Source: FCB group bacterium (lineage in GTDB: Bacteria; Fidelibacterota; Marinisomatia; SCGC-AAA003-L08; JACNLC01). Taken from it: a stretch of 36,315 nt of DNA. The stretch lies in contig JAADGM010000142.1 in NCBI GenBank assembly GCA_013152375.1, positions 1-36,315 of the forward strand. Reading direction: 5' to 3'. Positions 23,759 through 36,137 of this stretch are shown in pieces (position 1 is the stretch's first letter; every line of letters begins with the position of its first letter). The position numbers and the translations under genes were made by a program. The notes beneath the pieces are model-generated. The model made no database searches, was not told the origin of the DNA, and was given only the letters and a program-made list of their open reading frames with translations.

Positions 23759-26700
23759 ATGAAACAGCCAGCAGAAATATTAAAAGAACGGATACTGGTG
23801 CTGGACGGCGCCATGGGAACGATGATCCAAGCCTATCATCTGTCCGAAGCGGATTACCGGGGTGAACGGTTTCGGGAACATGGGTGCAGTCTGCTGGGGA
23901 ATAATGATGTTTTGTCTCTCACCCGGCCGGAAATCATCCGGGCTATTCACAGGGCCTATCTCGAAGCAGGTGCCGATATTGTGGAAACCAACACTTTTAA
24001 CGCAAATGCCATCTCCCAGCAGGACTATCACCTGGAGTCAGAAGTTTATGAGATGAATCTTGCGTCGGCTCAGATCGCCCGGGAAGCGGCCGACACCTTT
24101 ACGAAGGCTCGTCCGAACCAACCGCGTTTCGTCTGCGGCAGCCTGGGACCCACAAACCAGACTGCATCCCTGTCTCCGGACATCAACCGCCCTGAATTCC
24201 GGAGGGTAACTTTTGATCGTCTGGCCGGGGCTTACCGGGAACAGGCGGAGGGGCTCATTGATGGCGGTGTCGATATCCTGATGGTTGAGACCGTCTTTGA
24301 CACTCTCAATTGTAAGGCAGCTCTCTATGGCATCTCAAAGGCGTTGGAAGCAAGGAATATACAGCTTCCAATTATGGTATCGGGGACGATAACCGATGCC
24401 AGCGGACGCCTTCTCACCGGTCAAACCGTCGAGGCCTTCTGGATCTCCATCAGTCACATGGAACTGCTGTCTGTAGGGCTCAACTGTGCTTTCGGCGCCA
24501 AAGACCTGAGGCCTTTCATTGAAGCCTTATCCCGTCTCGCTGATACGCATGTCAGCGTCCACCCCAATGCGGGACTCCCCAATGAACTGGGAGAATACGA
24601 AGAGTCGCCCGAATACATGGCGGAACTCATAGCCGATTTTGCCCAAAGCGGATTGGTTAATATTGTCGGTGGCTGCTGCGGGACAACACCCGATCATATC
24701 CGGGTTATAGCTGCAGCGGTTCGTGATCAATCCCCCCGGGAAATACCTGCGTCAGCCCCTGCCACCTGTCTTTCCGGATTGGAACCACTGACGATAGGCC
24801 CGGATTCGTTGTTCATCAACATCGGTGAACGGACCAATGTTTCAGGATCTGCCAGATTCAGAAAGTTGATCAAAAATGGAGATTTCGAGGCCGCTGCACA
24901 GATCGCCCGGGAACAGATCGCAAACGGCGCCGACATCATCGACATCAATATGGATGAGGGCCTGCTGGACGCTCAGGCGGCAATGGAGACCTTCCTGCGG
25001 ATCATTGCTTCCGAACCGGACATCAGCCGGGTTCCCGTGATGCTGGATTCGTCTTCCTGGCCGGTGCTGGAAACGGGTCTGAAAAATTTACAGGGGAAGG
25101 GGATTGTCAATTCAATCAGTCTGAAAGCCGGTGAAGCGGAATTCTTACGCATCGCCCGTGAAATCCGGCGCTACGGAGCCGCTGTTGTCGTTATGGCCTT
25201 TGATGAAAAAGGACAGGCCGACAGCTTCCCCAGGAAGATGGAAATCCTTGAACGCAGCTTCCGTTTATTGACTGATGATGTCGGGTTTCCAGTTCGGGAC
25301 ATCATTCTTGACCCCAATATTTTCGCCGTTGCAACGGGTATCGAAACCCATGCGAACTATGCCCTTGATTATCTTAGGGCCTGTCGTGAGATTAAAAGAA
25401 CTCTGCCCGGCTGTCTGGTGAGCGGCGGTGTAAGTAATCTGTCATTTGCTTTCCGGGGGGATAACCCCATGCGAAAGGCCATGCACACCGTATTTTTATA
25501 TCACGCCATCAAAGCCGGGATGGATATGGGGATAGTAAACGCAGGTCAACTGGCGGTCTATGAAGAAATCCCCGAGAACCTCCGGTCAGCCATCGAAGAC
25601 GTTCTGTTCAACCGACATCCCAGGGCCACGGAAACGCTGATCTCGCTTTCCGGGTCAGTGGAAAATGTTCAGACCCAGGCCGGTAATGAGCTTGATTGGA
25701 GAACCGGTTCCGTTGATGAGCGCATCCGGTACGCCCTGGTGCACGGCATTGCCGACTTCATCGAAGAAGATGTTGAAGCAGCACGCAGATCCTATCCGAA
25801 AGCCGTGGATGTCATCGAAAAACCGCTCATGCAGGGAATGAACCACGTGGGTGAGCTTTTCGGTTCCGGAAAAATGTTTTTACCGCAGGTTGTAAAGAGC
25901 GCCCGGGTTATGAAAAAAGCGGTGGCCTTTCTCACGCCCTTTGTCGAAGCGGAAAATGAAGCTTCCAGCAGACAGGAAAAAACCAAAAAGATCCTGCTGG
26001 CGACGGTAAAAGGAGATGTTCATGACATCGGAAAAAATATCGTGGGGGTCGTTCTGGGCTGTAACGGCTATGAGATCATTGATCTCGGCGTTATGGTCCC
26101 TGCCGAAAAGATCATTTCAGCAGTGAGGGACCTGGAGCCTGATATCGTGGGGCTTTCCGGCCTGATCACGACGTCACTTAGCGAGATGATCCACGTAGCC
26201 GGAGAAATGGAGAGGGCGGGATTGCAGCTTCCTCTGATGATCGGAGGAGCCACAACGTCCCGGATCCACACAGCCGTAAAGATTGCACCCCATTATTCGG
26301 GTCCGGTGATCTACGTTCCGGATGCCTCGGTGAGTGTTGGTACAGCGGCGGCTCTCATGGGAGATAATGAAGAATTCGGCCGGTCAATTCATCGGGAATA
26401 TGATGAAATCCGGGAACGATATTTACAAAAAAACCGACGGAAAGTATCCTTACCCCTGAGCAAGGCCAGAGAAAATCGGTTTACCGTGGATTGGTCTTCC
26501 TATTCGCCGCCTGAACCCCGCACTAAGGGCCCGCAAATTTTAACGGACTTCCCCTTATCCGAGTTGGAACCCTTTATCGACTGGAGTCCCTTTTTTGCAG
26601 CCTGGGATTTGAAAGGTAAATACCCCGACATTCTGCAAAATCCCCGCACCGGTGCACAGGCCGGAGCATTGTTCGGAGACGCCCGGGAACTTCTCGAACA

Positions 26701-27427
26701 GATTATCGCCGATAAAAGTCTGAAAGCCCACGGGGTCTTGGGACTTTTTCCTGCAAATTCCGTCGGGGATGATATTGAAGTTTATACGAATGAAGATCGT
26801 ACCGGTTTGAGGACCACTCTGCACCATCTGAGACAGCAGATGCCAAAATCTTCCGATCAGCCCAATTACTGCCTGGCAGATTTTATTGCACCGGCGGACC
26901 GGCAAATACCGGATTGGATCGGCGCATTTGCCGTGACTGTCGGCGATGGGGTTGAGGAGTTATCCGAAAAATATCTCAGGCAGTCCGATGATTATCGCAG
27001 CATCCTGGTAAAATTGCTGGCAGACCGGCTGGCGGAGGCTTTCGCCGAAAGGCTGCATCAGTTGGTGCGGACAGAGTATTGGGGTTACGCTAAAGATGAG
27101 CGGTCATCCCCTGATGATCTGGTGCGGGAAAATTACCGGGGAATCCGTCCGGCCCCGGGGTATCCGGCCTGCCCGGACCACTCGGAAAAAGAGACTTTAT
27201 TCGACCTTCTGGAAGTGACGGCAGCAACGGGGATGAAACTAACGGAAAATTATGCCATGCTGCCGGCGGCTTCTGTTTCAGGCTGGTATTTTTCTCACCC
27301 GTCAGCTCGTTATTTCGGGGTGGGAACCATCGCCCGGGATCAACTGGTTGATTACGCCCGGAGAAAAGGCCTCGAAATTCAGACAGCCCGAAAACTACTG
27401 GCATCAAACTACAGGAATTCAGCTTAA
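23759..27427 (+). CDS. metH: Cobalamin-dependent methionine synthase
   Basis: 1222 residues, full length for MetH (E. coli 1227). The enzyme moves a methyl group from methyltetrahydrofolate via cob(I)alamin to homocysteine. Domains in order: homocysteine-binding barrel (about 1-325) opening with [14 protein letters not shown] and carrying the zinc ligands Cys243, Cys306 and Cys307; pterin-binding barrel (about 345-610, [12 protein letters not shown] and [10 protein letters not shown]); cobalamin cap and Rossmann domain with the [11 protein letters not shown] loop, His755 being the lower cobalt ligand; SAM-binding reactivation domain (about 890-1222) ending with [17 protein letters not shown]. 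The reactivation domain means it can restart itself with SAM and a flavodoxin-type reductant. The ATG at 23759 fits the E. coli N-terminus, but no Shine-Dalgarno sequence precedes it, only the T-run of the riboswitch terminator. First gene of metH-metF-metK-ahcY. Confidence 0.98.
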   Translation: MKQPAEILKERILVLDGAMGTMIQAYHLSEADYRGERFREHGCSLLGNNDVLSLTRPEIIRAIHRAYLEAGADIVETNTFNANAISQQDYHLESEVYEMNLASAQIAREAADTFTKARPNQPRFVCGSLGPTNQTASLSPDINRPEFRRVTFDRLAGAYREQAEGLIDGGVDILMVETVFDTLNCKAALYGISKALEARNIQLPIMVSGTITDASGRLLTGQTVEAFWISISHMELLSVGLNCAFGAKDLRPFIEALSRLADTHVSVHPNAGLPNELGEYEESPEYMAELIADFAQSGLVNIVGGCCGTTPDHIRVIAAAVRDQSPREIPASAPATCLSGLEPLTIGPDSLFINIGERTNVSGSARFRKLIKNGDFEAAAQIAREQIANGADIIDINMDEGLLDAQAAMETFLRIIASEPDISRVPVMLDSSSWPVLETGLKNLQGKGIVNSISLKAGEAEFLRIAREIRRYGAAVVVMAFDEKGQADSFPRKMEILERSFRLLTDDVGFPVRDIILDPNIFAVATGIETHANYALDYLRACREIKRTLPGCLVSGGVSNLSFAFRGDNPMRKAMHTVFLYHAIKAGMDMGIVNAGQLAVYEEIPENLRSAIEDVLFNRHPRATETLISLSGSVENVQTQAGNELDWRTGSVDERIRYALVHGIADFIEEDVEAARRSYPKAVDVIEKPLMQGMNHVGELFGSGKMFLPQVVKSARVMKKAVAFLTPFVEAENEASSRQEKTKKILLATVKGDVHDIGKNIVGVVLGCNGYEIIDLGVMVPAEKIISAVRDLEPDIVGLSGLITTSLSEMIHVAGEMERAGLQLPLMIGGATTSRIHTAVKIAPHYSGPVIYVPDASVSVGTAAALMGDNEEFGRSIHREYDEIRERYLQKNRRKVSLPLSKARENRFTVDWSSYSPPEPRTKGPQILTDFPLSELEPFIDWSPFFAAWDLKGKYPDILQNPRTGAQAGALFGDARELLEQIIADKSLKAHGVLGLFPANSVGDDIEVYTNEDRTGLRTTLHHLRQQMPKSSDQPNYCLADFIAPADRQIPDWIGAFAVTVGDGVEELSEKYLRQSDDYRSILVKLLADRLAEAFAERLHQLVRTEYWGYAKDERSSPDDLVRENYRGIRPAPGYPACPDHSEKETLFDLLEVTAATGMKLTENYAMLPAASVSGWYFSHPSARYFGVGTIARDQLVDYARRKGLEIQTARKLLASNYRNSA

Positions 27428-27440
27428 CGGAAAATACTGC

Positions 27441-28388
27441 ATGAAAGTCATCGAACATCTTGAAAAAGCAACTGCTCCTCTTTTCAGCTTTGAGATCATC
27501 CCGCCTGTGCGGGGCAAAAGCGCAAAAGAGATCCTGGATATTGTCGAGCAGCTTCAGCCCTACACGCCGCCTTTCATCGATGTGACCAGTCATTCTGCCG
27601 AAGCCTATTATGAAGAAACAGATGACGGCTCCATCAATCGACGCATCCGTAAAAAACGGCCTGGCACCATCAGCATCTGCGGGATCATACAAAATCGTTT
27701 TAACATTGATACTGTGGCCCATCTGCTGTGCCGGGGGTTTTCCAAAGAAGAAACTGAAGATGCCGTGATCGAACTGAATTACCTGGGCATTCATAATGTC
27801 CTCGTAATCCGGGGGGATGAAACCAATTATAAGAAACCGGTGCGTCAGGATCGTTCCATTAATCTTTATGCCGCGGATCTGGTAAAACAGGTCAACCACC
27901 TGAGGCAGGGGGCCTACCTGGAAGATATCATCAATGCAGATCCCATCGATATGTGCGTAGGGGTGGGAGGCTATCCGGAAAAACATTTTGAAGCGCCAAA
28001 TTTAAAGACGGACATTCAATATCTGAAAAAGAAGATCGACGCCGGGGCCGACTACATCGTCACGCAGATGTTTTTTGACAACCGGGTTTATTTTGATTTT
28101 GTAGATCGCTGCCGAAAGGCCGGTATTCAGGTCCCCATCATCCCCGGCATCAAGCTGCTGGACAATCCCCGGCAGCTTCGGTCCATTCCGCGCTCTTTCC
28201 ATATCAATCTCCCGGATGATCTGGTCGATGAAGTCATGGAAAATCCCGACCATTGCCGCGAAATCGGGATGGACTGGTGTAAAAAACAGAGCGAAGAATT
28301 ACTCAACTCAGGTGTGAGCTGCATTCATTATTATATTTTAAATGATACGAGCTCCGTAAGACAGGTTCTCGATAAATTACGCTCCTGA
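27441..28388 (+). CDS. metF: Methylenetetrahydrofolate reductase
   Basis: 315 residues from the ATG at 27441, 13 bp after metH; an upstream extension of the frame lies inside metH and is not coding here. Typical MetF barrel: LFSFEIIPP at the N-terminus with the catalytic Glu, TSHSAEAYYEE, GIHNVLVIRGDE, MCVGVGGYPEKHFEAPN, DYIVTQMFFDN and PIIPGIKLL in order. It reduces 5,10-methylene-THF with FAD to 5-methyl-THF, the methyl donor of MetH, so the pair forms a functional unit. The length fits the bacterial form without the regulatory domain of eukaryotic MTHFR, and there is no NADPH-specific extension to see. Confidence 0.96.
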   Translation: MKVIEHLEKATAPLFSFEIIPPVRGKSAKEILDIVEQLQPYTPPFIDVTSHSAEAYYEETDDGSINRRIRKKRPGTISICGIIQNRFNIDTVAHLLCRGFSKEETEDAVIELNYLGIHNVLVIRGDETNYKKPVRQDRSINLYAADLVKQVNHLRQGAYLEDIINADPIDMCVGVGGYPEKHFEAPNLKTDIQYLKKKIDAGADYIVTQMFFDNRVYFDFVDRCRKAGIQVPIIPGIKLLDNPRQLRSIPRSFHINLPDDLVDEVMENPDHCREIGMDWCKKQSEELLNSGVSCIHYYILNDTSSVRQVLDKLRS

Positions 28389-28425
28389 TATTTTATCAAT
28401 TCTTTAAAAGTGAAGGGAAAATGAA

Positions 28426-30937
<2,512 letters not shown>

Positions 30938-30942
30938 AGAGT

Positions 30943-30954
30943 AAAGATAAAAGA
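30943..30954. repeat. Left copy of inverted repeat flanking the four-helix gene
   Basis: AAAGATAAAAGA lies 5 bp after the ahcY stop. Its 11-bp core, AAGATAAAAGA, recurs inverted as TCTTTTATCTT at 31352-31362, on the other side of the small gene. Confidence 0.6.
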
Positions 30955-30971
30955 GTATACGAGTTAGTGGT

Positions 30972-31334
30972 CTAATGTGCTTTGCTAGTCTTGGTTACGA
31001 TGGATCCAAGGATATTCATCAATTCTTCAGATTCCTTTATCAGGGGTTCAGGTTTGATATTATCACGGTTTGAGCCACTTATTTTATCAATAATCCTCAA
31101 CCAGTAATTTGATTCTCTCATCTCGCGTAATGCGATCCTGACTTTATTGTTAAAATCCGCTTTAGATGACCCGGCCTGACTCTCTTCATAGTTCGCCCCT
31201 GAAGATGTAGCACTTTTAGCAAGCTGATATCGGATGACCCGAAATTCAGTGGTCTTGGGCAGCTTTGGTAAATAATTTAAAATATCGACAGCAAAATTAA
31301 ATAATCGTTCTGAAAGATTATTCCTATCCACCAA
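30972..31334 (-). CDS. Four-helix-bundle protein (23S rRNA intervening-sequence family)
   Basis: 120 residues. LSERLFNFAVDILNYLPKLP, VIRYQLAKSATSSGANYEESQAG, DFNNKVRIALREMRESNYWLRII and EELMNILGSIV are the four amphipathic helices of this family, with the typical LxxSxxSxxxNYxE signature. Members were first found inside intervening sequences of 23S rRNA genes but also occur as stand-alone genes, often as small mobile-looking cassettes; their function is unknown. Start is TTG at 31334 or GTG at 31331. It sits tail-to-tail with ahcY, in AT-rich repeats, and is the only gene separating the met operon from ugd. Confidence 0.85.
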   Translation of the reverse strand: MVDRNNLSERLFNFAVDILNYLPKLPKTTEFRVIRYQLAKSATSSGANYEESQAGSSKADFNNKVRIALREMRESNYWLRIIDKISGSNRDNIKPEPLIKESEELMNILGSIVTKTSKAH

Positions 31335-31340
31335 AATTTC

Positions 31341-31413
31341 TTTATCTTTAATCTTTTATCTTCCTGCATCTGCATCTTTAATCTTTTTCCTTTTATCTTC
31401 TATCTTTCTTCGT
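31341..31413. repeat. Tandem ATCTTT-type repeats upstream of the four-helix gene
   Basis: The stretch is built from irregular copies of TTTATCTT, ATCTTTAATC and TTTTATCTTC, reaching into the last codons of ugd. It includes the inverted partner (31352-31362) of the repeat at 30943-30954. On minus it reads as AAAGATAAAAG units directly before the four-helix gene and may supply its ribosome site. Confidence 0.7.
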
Positions 31414-32761
31414 CTTTCGTTGCCGCAACACCGATCTGATAATAGGTAAAACCGAGCTGCCGCAGCTTTGTGCGGTTATACTGATTCCTGCCATCGAATA
31501 TAATGGGAGTTTTCAGGCGGTTCTTTATCTCGGTGAAATCAGGGCTCCTGAATTCCTTCCATTCGGTAAGGAGTAAGAGGGCATCAGCGCCGTCGAGAGC
31601 CTCATATTTGTTTTGACAGTAGGTAAGTCCTTCAACGCCCTTAAAATAAAGGTCTTTGGCCTGTTGGGTAGCATGGGGATCAAATGCCCGGATGACGGCA
31701 CCTTTGTCGATCAAAGCGGGGATTACCGTCAGACTGGGAGCTTCACGCATGTCATCCGTTTCGGGTTTAAAGGAAAGACCCCATACGGCAAATTTTCGGT
31801 CTTTCAGAGCTGCCCCTTCAGAATTTGTCGAAAAATGCGCAATAATTCTGTTTACAAAATGAACCCGCTGGTTCCGGTTGATGGAGACCACAGCCCTGAT
31901 CAATTCGGGGTCCATCCCCTGGGATTCCGCCGTCCGGATTAACGCCCTTACATCCTTGGGGAAACAGCTCCCGCCGAAGCCGATGCCCGGATAGATGAAC
32001 CGAAATCCAATCCGCTGGTCACTGCCAATGCCCTGACGGACCTGGTTGACATCGGCACCGACTTTCTCGCAAATACTGGCAATCTCGTTCATAAATGAGA
32101 TCTTGGTGGCCAGCATGGCATTCGCCGCATATTTGGTCATCTCAGCACTGCGGACATCCATGGCAATAAAGCGTTCGTGATTCATGGTAAAAGGCCGGTA
32201 TAATTCCTGCATGATCTCCAGGGCTCTCTCACTGTCAGTTCCGACGACGACCCGGTCGGGTTTCATGAAATCATGAATGGCGGCTCCTTCCTTGAGAAAT
32301 TCAGGATTTGAGACGACGTCAAAGGGAATAGAGACCTGTCTGCGTTCAAGTTCGGCCCGGATAGCTGCCTGCACCCGATCTGCGGTACCTACGGGGACGG
32401 TAGATTTATCCACAACCACCAGATAATCGGTGATCTCCCGGCCGATCTCTTCGGCAACACCGAGCACATATTTCAGATCGGCGCTGCCATCTTCGCCCTG
32501 GGGAGTTCCCACAGCAATAAACGCCACCTTTGCGCTGACAAGCGCATTTTTCAGATCCGTGCTGAAATGCAGCGTTTCCTTTGTAAAACCTTCCGTGATC
32601 AGCCGTCCCAGCCCGGGTTCGTAAATCGGGATTATACCATTGTTCAGGTCTCTGATCTTTTGCCGGTCAATATCCACACAGGTGACATCATTGCCCATTT
32701 CTGCAAAACAGGCGCCTGTTACAAGCCCCACATAACCGGTTCCGATGATCGTTATTTTCAT
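31400..32761 (-). CDS. ugd: UDP-glucose 6-dehydrogenase
   Basis: 453 residues. N-terminal Rossmann loop [48 protein letters not shown], and the active-site segment [12 protein letters not shown] with Cys266. The C-terminal domain has [19 protein letters not shown] and ends in LLLTEWKEF. It oxidises UDP-glucose to UDP-glucuronate with two NAD, a precursor for acidic surface polysaccharides. The ribosome site before the ATG is weak. The last residues (TKDEER) are coded inside the ATCTTT-type repeat region, so the original C-terminus may have been altered by it. UDP-glucose is common, but related enzymes use UDP-GlcNAc or UDP-ManNAc; the motifs favour UDP-glucose. Confidence 0.94.
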   Translation of the reverse strand: MKITIIGTGYVGLVTGACFAEMGNDVTCVDIDRQKIRDLNNGIIPIYEPGLGRLITEGFTKETLHFSTDLKNALVSAKVAFIAVGTPQGEDGSADLKYVLGVAEEIGREITDYLVVVDKSTVPVGTADRVQAAIRAELERRQVSIPFDVVSNPEFLKEGAAIHDFMKPDRVVVGTDSERALEIMQELYRPFTMNHERFIAMDVRSAEMTKYAANAMLATKISFMNEIASICEKVGADVNQVRQGIGSDQRIGFRFIYPGIGFGGSCFPKDVRALIRTAESQGMDPELIRAVVSINRNQRVHFVNRIIAHFSTNSEGAALKDRKFAVWGLSFKPETDDMREAPSLTVIPALIDKGAVIRAFDPHATQQAKDLYFKGVEGLTYCQNKYEALDGADALLLLTEWKEFRSPDFTEIKNRLKTPIIFDGRNQYNRTKLRQLGFTYYQIGVAATKDEER

Positions 32762-32764
32762 AGC

Positions 32765-32950
32765 TTATTTAATTAAATTGTGATAATTTACGAATATGAA
32801 GTTCCTGTAAGCAAACAATTTACCACGATATTCACAAGACCTGGTCAAACCCTGTCCGGACATCAGTGCGGTCAGCTGGAATGCAGGTTCCGCCATAATC
32901 ACACCGGCTGCAGGATCTTTCCCATTAACCCGGCAGCCTGGTATCTTCAT
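32765..32950 (-). CDS. Doubtful small open frame between ugd and the Wzi-like gene
   Basis: An open frame of about 61 codons from ATG at 32950 fills the 196-bp gap and reads MKIPGCRVNGKDPAAGV at its start. There is no recognisable family, signal or membrane segment, and the ribosome site is poor. It may simply be the untranslated gap; I list it because the gap is otherwise empty. Confidence 0.15.
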   Translation of the reverse strand: MKIPGCRVNGKDPAAGVIMAEPAFQLTALMSGQGLTRSCEYRGKLFAYRNFIFVNYHNLIK

Positions 32951-32957
32951 GTAGGTT

Positions 32958-34166
32958 TCAGAGATCAATTCCATAGGAAAATCCCACTAAGAAATCCGTG
33001 GAATCCGACTGCAGCCAGTTTTGATAGATGGCAAAATAGGGCCTATAGGTGAAGGATACCAGCCTGATCTGAAACCTGAATTCAACAGGTGTTCGCTCTT
33101 TAAAATTAAAATAATCAATCTTATGATCCACGGGATCGTACTCCGTTGTAAGATCCTGCTCTCCAATCCAGCCTTCGTGAATTCTGACGGATGCTTCGAC
33201 CTTTTTTTCATAGTTGTACTTTAAATAGACATCGACCGATTGTGAATGAGGGGAACGCAGCCCCAGCGGCAGTCCGTGCCGCTCAGGTGTTGTGGCGGGA
33301 CCGGAGTGAAGATACAGCCAGGGACTGGCATATCCGTATTCCACGGTCACTTTAAAATTGTCCATCACGGAAGAAAATCCTCCCAGAACTCCGAATACAT
33401 TCTGCCTGTGGGCCTGATCTTCAGGATCAATCTGAAACTCATCAATTATCCACTCGTTGTAAAGCCTGGTTTTTCCAAAGCGATAATTCCAGCCAAATCC
33501 CAGGAAGCCATTATCCGAATCCCGGACATTTTGAGGTTCTTCGTGTATTTCTTCGGCGAACAGCAGACCCAGGGGTGTCAGATAATAAAACTCAATATTT
33601 CTGCCCACTCCCGTGGAAACGATAAATTCCTGAAATGTAACCTCCAGTTTATCCGTGAGAGCAAAACTCAGTTTGCGGTTGTAAAAATATCTGTGATAAA
33701 CGGCGCGTCCATTATCGCCGGATTCAAGCGTCCGGTTATCCAACTGCCCCACCCGATAATCCAGCCTGAATTTTTTATAAGTGAACTGATAGTAAAACTG
33801 GTCGGTGGCAGGAGCCTTAGGAGAGAGGAGCAGATCCAGCAGCTCTCCGGTATTCCGGCTGAACATTCTGCCGAACCTGACGACCTGATGATTGCGTTTC
33901 CACTGCAGATAACTCACATCCGTGATGGCGTTCAGGTTGTTGCGGGTCATATTCCGGTTATACCAGACATAATGATCAAAAGAATAATTCGTATTGAACA
34001 GGAGGTTACGATGCCGGAGCGTAAGTTCTTCGGTTATCGTTAAATTTACATCAAAAGCAATGGCAAATGACCGGATTCCCGTCTCGGGTGTCACGGTCAG
34101 TCGACTCCCGGCCCGGCTGCCGGCCAGCATGAGAAGAGGAATAAGTGCTAACAGGTAGTGTTTCAT
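32958..34166 (-). CDS. Wzi-like outer-membrane beta-barrel, capsule attachment
   Basis: 402 residues. A signal peptide (MKHYLLALIPLLMLAGSRA) leads to alternating amphipathic strands rich in Tyr, Phe and Arg with turns of Asp/Asn/Gly, ending in an aromatic-hydrophobic strand (FLVGFSYGIDL), as in barrels. Features that recall the Wzi capsule-assembly family: LRFGRMF-like strands early on, YHRYFYNRKLSFALTDKLEVTFQEFIVSTGVG with YYLTPLG, and RLYNEWIIDEFQID. Wzi holds capsule at the surface. The neighbours (CapD-type dehydratase, ugd, aminotransferase) fit. It starts 12 bp after the dehydratase gene. An alternative is an unrelated outer-membrane porin. Confidence 0.6.
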   Translation of the reverse strand: MKHYLLALIPLLMLAGSRAGSRLTVTPETGIRSFAIAFDVNLTITEELTLRHRNLLFNTNYSFDHYVWYNRNMTRNNLNAITDVSYLQWKRNHQVVRFGRMFSRNTGELLDLLLSPKAPATDQFYYQFTYKKFRLDYRVGQLDNRTLESGDNGRAVYHRYFYNRKLSFALTDKLEVTFQEFIVSTGVGRNIEFYYLTPLGLLFAEEIHEEPQNVRDSDNGFLGFGWNYRFGKTRLYNEWIIDEFQIDPEDQAHRQNVFGVLGGFSSVMDNFKVTVEYGYASPWLYLHSGPATTPERHGLPLGLRSPHSQSVDVYLKYNYEKKVEASVRIHEGWIGEQDLTTEYDPVDHKIDYFNFKERTPVEFRFQIRLVSFTYRPYFAIYQNWLQSDSTDFLVGFSYGIDL

Positions 34167-34178
34167 CCGGCCGCGGGA

Positions 34179-36056
34179 TCAACTTTCAGCTACGTAAGGA
34201 GTGTACTCTTTCACGAATTTTCTGAGGGTGCTGATGACAGCGGCCCGGTCCTGCTCGTTGCAGTGATGGCGCAGTTCCGTTACGGCTTTATTGATGGTCA
34301 CCCAGTCAATAGAATCCTCCTTGGCTTTCATGATGCGCGGATGATCCGTCTTGGCCGTATTATTGCCGATTAGTAATTCTTCATATAATTTTTCACCCGG
34401 CCGTAAACCGGTGATCTCCACGGGAATATCCCCCTGCGGGAATTCTTCATCTTTGGGTTTCAGACCGCAGAGATAGATCATTTTATAGGCCAGGTCCAAT
34501 ATCTTGACGGGACTGCCCATATCCAGCACAAAAACCTCGCCTCCATCTGCCATTGCCCCCGCCTGGATCACCAGTTGAACCGCTTCCGGGATGGACATAA
34601 AATACCTTAATACTTCCGGGTGAGTCACCGTAACCGGCCCCCCTTCTGCGATCTGTTTTCTGAACAGGGGCACCACGGACCCGGCGGAGTCAAGCACATT
34701 CCCGAACCGCACCATGGTGAAACAGGTCTCAGGATGCTGATCATTCAAAGCCTGGAGGATGAGTTCGGCAAATCTTTTGGAGGCTCCCATCACATTCGTG
34801 GGGCGGACCGCTTTATCCGTACTGATGAGAACAAAGGACTCAACATCGGCATTAGCCGCGGCTGTCGCCACCCGGAAGGTGCCGATCACATTATTCCAGA
34901 CACCGGCAATGGGATTTATCTCAACCATGGGGACGTGTTTGTAGGCGGCGGCATGATAGACCGTCTGGACTTTGTGGGCCGTCATGGCGTTGTAAACCTG
35001 TTCCTCATTCAGGATGGAACCCAGGATCGGGATGACCTTATTGCTGTTTTCCCCTACAACCCCCTCCTGCGTGACGGAATATAAATTGAACTCCGAACGT
35101 TCCAGCAGGACCAGTTTTTCCGGTTTCAGTTCAAGGATCTGCCGGCAGAGTTCGGAACCGATAGAACCGCCCGCACCGGTCACCAGAACGGATTTCCCCG
35201 TAATATTTTTTTCCAGCAGACCCTTGATGGGGGTCACGGGTTCCCGGCCCAGGATATCTTCCACTTCGACTTTGACCACATTGTCAACGGAGATATTTCC
35301 ATCGATGATCTTCTCGAGCCCAGGCAATTCCCGAACCTCTACAGGATACTGGGTGATCATCTTCAGTAAAGCCCGGCGCAGGCTGCGTGAAAGGGACGGA
35401 ATAGCCAGAAAAACCAATTTCAAATTCCGATTCTGGACCAGCTCGGGAATCGCATCAGGGGGATGAATGGTCTCCGAGTTGAGAATCGTACCCCATTTCT
35501 GGGAATCGTCATCGATCAACCCGATGAGATTGTATTTATCATTCTGACGGATACTGTCAACCAGCATGGCCCCGGCCTTTCCCGCACCGTAAATAGCAAC
35601 GGCTTTTGAATCTTTACGGCCCCGGTCGGTGAAGGTGTATAAGAGCCAGCGCGCCAGATAGCGGTTTCCGATGGTCAAGATGATGGCCACAAACCAGAAA
35701 ATGATCAGAACGGATCGGGGGAATGTCAGGTCTTTCACGATCATCATCAAAAACCCGATGATCAGGATCGCCAGGGTCACGGATTCGATGGTGGCCCTGA
35801 CGGCGTTCATCCCCATGTAGCGTAAAACCGACTGATAAAAACCGCTTTTCATATAGATCGGTATTGTGACCAGGGGGAAAAGGAACAGGATCCACCAGCT
35901 TCTGTGAAGCTCTTCGAGGGGTACTAATCTTCCCAGCTTCAGCGCATAAGCCGTGTACATGGATAAGGGCAGCACGATCACGTCTGTTGCAATCAGCAGC
36001 AGTTTTTTTTGTCGCCGGTCCAGATGCAGGACATATAGTAATATTTTTTTAATCAT
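34179..36056 (-). CDS. CapD/WbpM-type nucleotide-sugar 4,6-dehydratase
   Basis: 625 residues. Four membrane helices in the first 140 residues, a CoA-binding-like domain at about 150-270 (AVAIYGAGKAGAMLV) and a short-chain dehydrogenase domain with TGAGGSIGSE at 293-302, AAYKHVPMVE at about 370-379 and STDKAVRPTNVMGASKR at 412-428. In this class Met replaces the usual catalytic Tyr, as seen here. Such enzymes (WbpM, FlaA1, PglF, CapD) turn UDP-GlcNAc into a 4-keto-6-deoxy sugar, the first step to QuiNAc, FucNAc or bacillosamine. The aminotransferase gene just upstream suggests the bacillosamine-type branch. The start is weakly supported by GGGA close to the ATG. Confidence 0.93.
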   Translation of the reverse strand: MIKKILLYVLHLDRRQKKLLLIATDVIVLPLSMYTAYALKLGRLVPLEELHRSWWILFLFPLVTIPIYMKSGFYQSVLRYMGMNAVRATIESVTLAILIIGFLMMIVKDLTFPRSVLIIFWFVAIILTIGNRYLARWLLYTFTDRGRKDSKAVAIYGAGKAGAMLVDSIRQNDKYNLIGLIDDDSQKWGTILNSETIHPPDAIPELVQNRNLKLVFLAIPSLSRSLRRALLKMITQYPVEVRELPGLEKIIDGNISVDNVVKVEVEDILGREPVTPIKGLLEKNITGKSVLVTGAGGSIGSELCRQILELKPEKLVLLERSEFNLYSVTQEGVVGENSNKVIPILGSILNEEQVYNAMTAHKVQTVYHAAAYKHVPMVEINPIAGVWNNVIGTFRVATAAANADVESFVLISTDKAVRPTNVMGASKRFAELILQALNDQHPETCFTMVRFGNVLDSAGSVVPLFRKQIAEGGPVTVTHPEVLRYFMSIPEAVQLVIQAGAMADGGEVFVLDMGSPVKILDLAYKMIYLCGLKPKDEEFPQGDIPVEITGLRPGEKLYEELLIGNNTAKTDHPRIMKAKEDSIDWVTINKAVTELRHHCNEQDRAAVISTLRKFVKEYTPYVAES

Positions 36057-36137
36057 ATTCCCGGATAGAATTTACTGTATTTTAGAGCATTCAAATCGAA
36101 TTTATTGAGGAAATTAAAAAATATTTTTAGTCTTAAT

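Noticed and set aside
27090-27986. A 298-codon antisense frame across the metH/metF junction
   Set aside because: Both plus-strand genes are strongly conserved through this region, and the antisense product has no signal, motif or ribosome site.
31341-31413. CRISPR-like array because of repeated ATCTTT units
   Set aside because: Units are short, irregular and adjacent without spacers of constant length, and no cas gene is nearby.
33246-34043. A 265-codon plus-strand frame inside the Wzi-like gene
   Set aside because: The minus frame has a signal peptide, barrel-like strands and operon spacing; the plus frame shows none of these.
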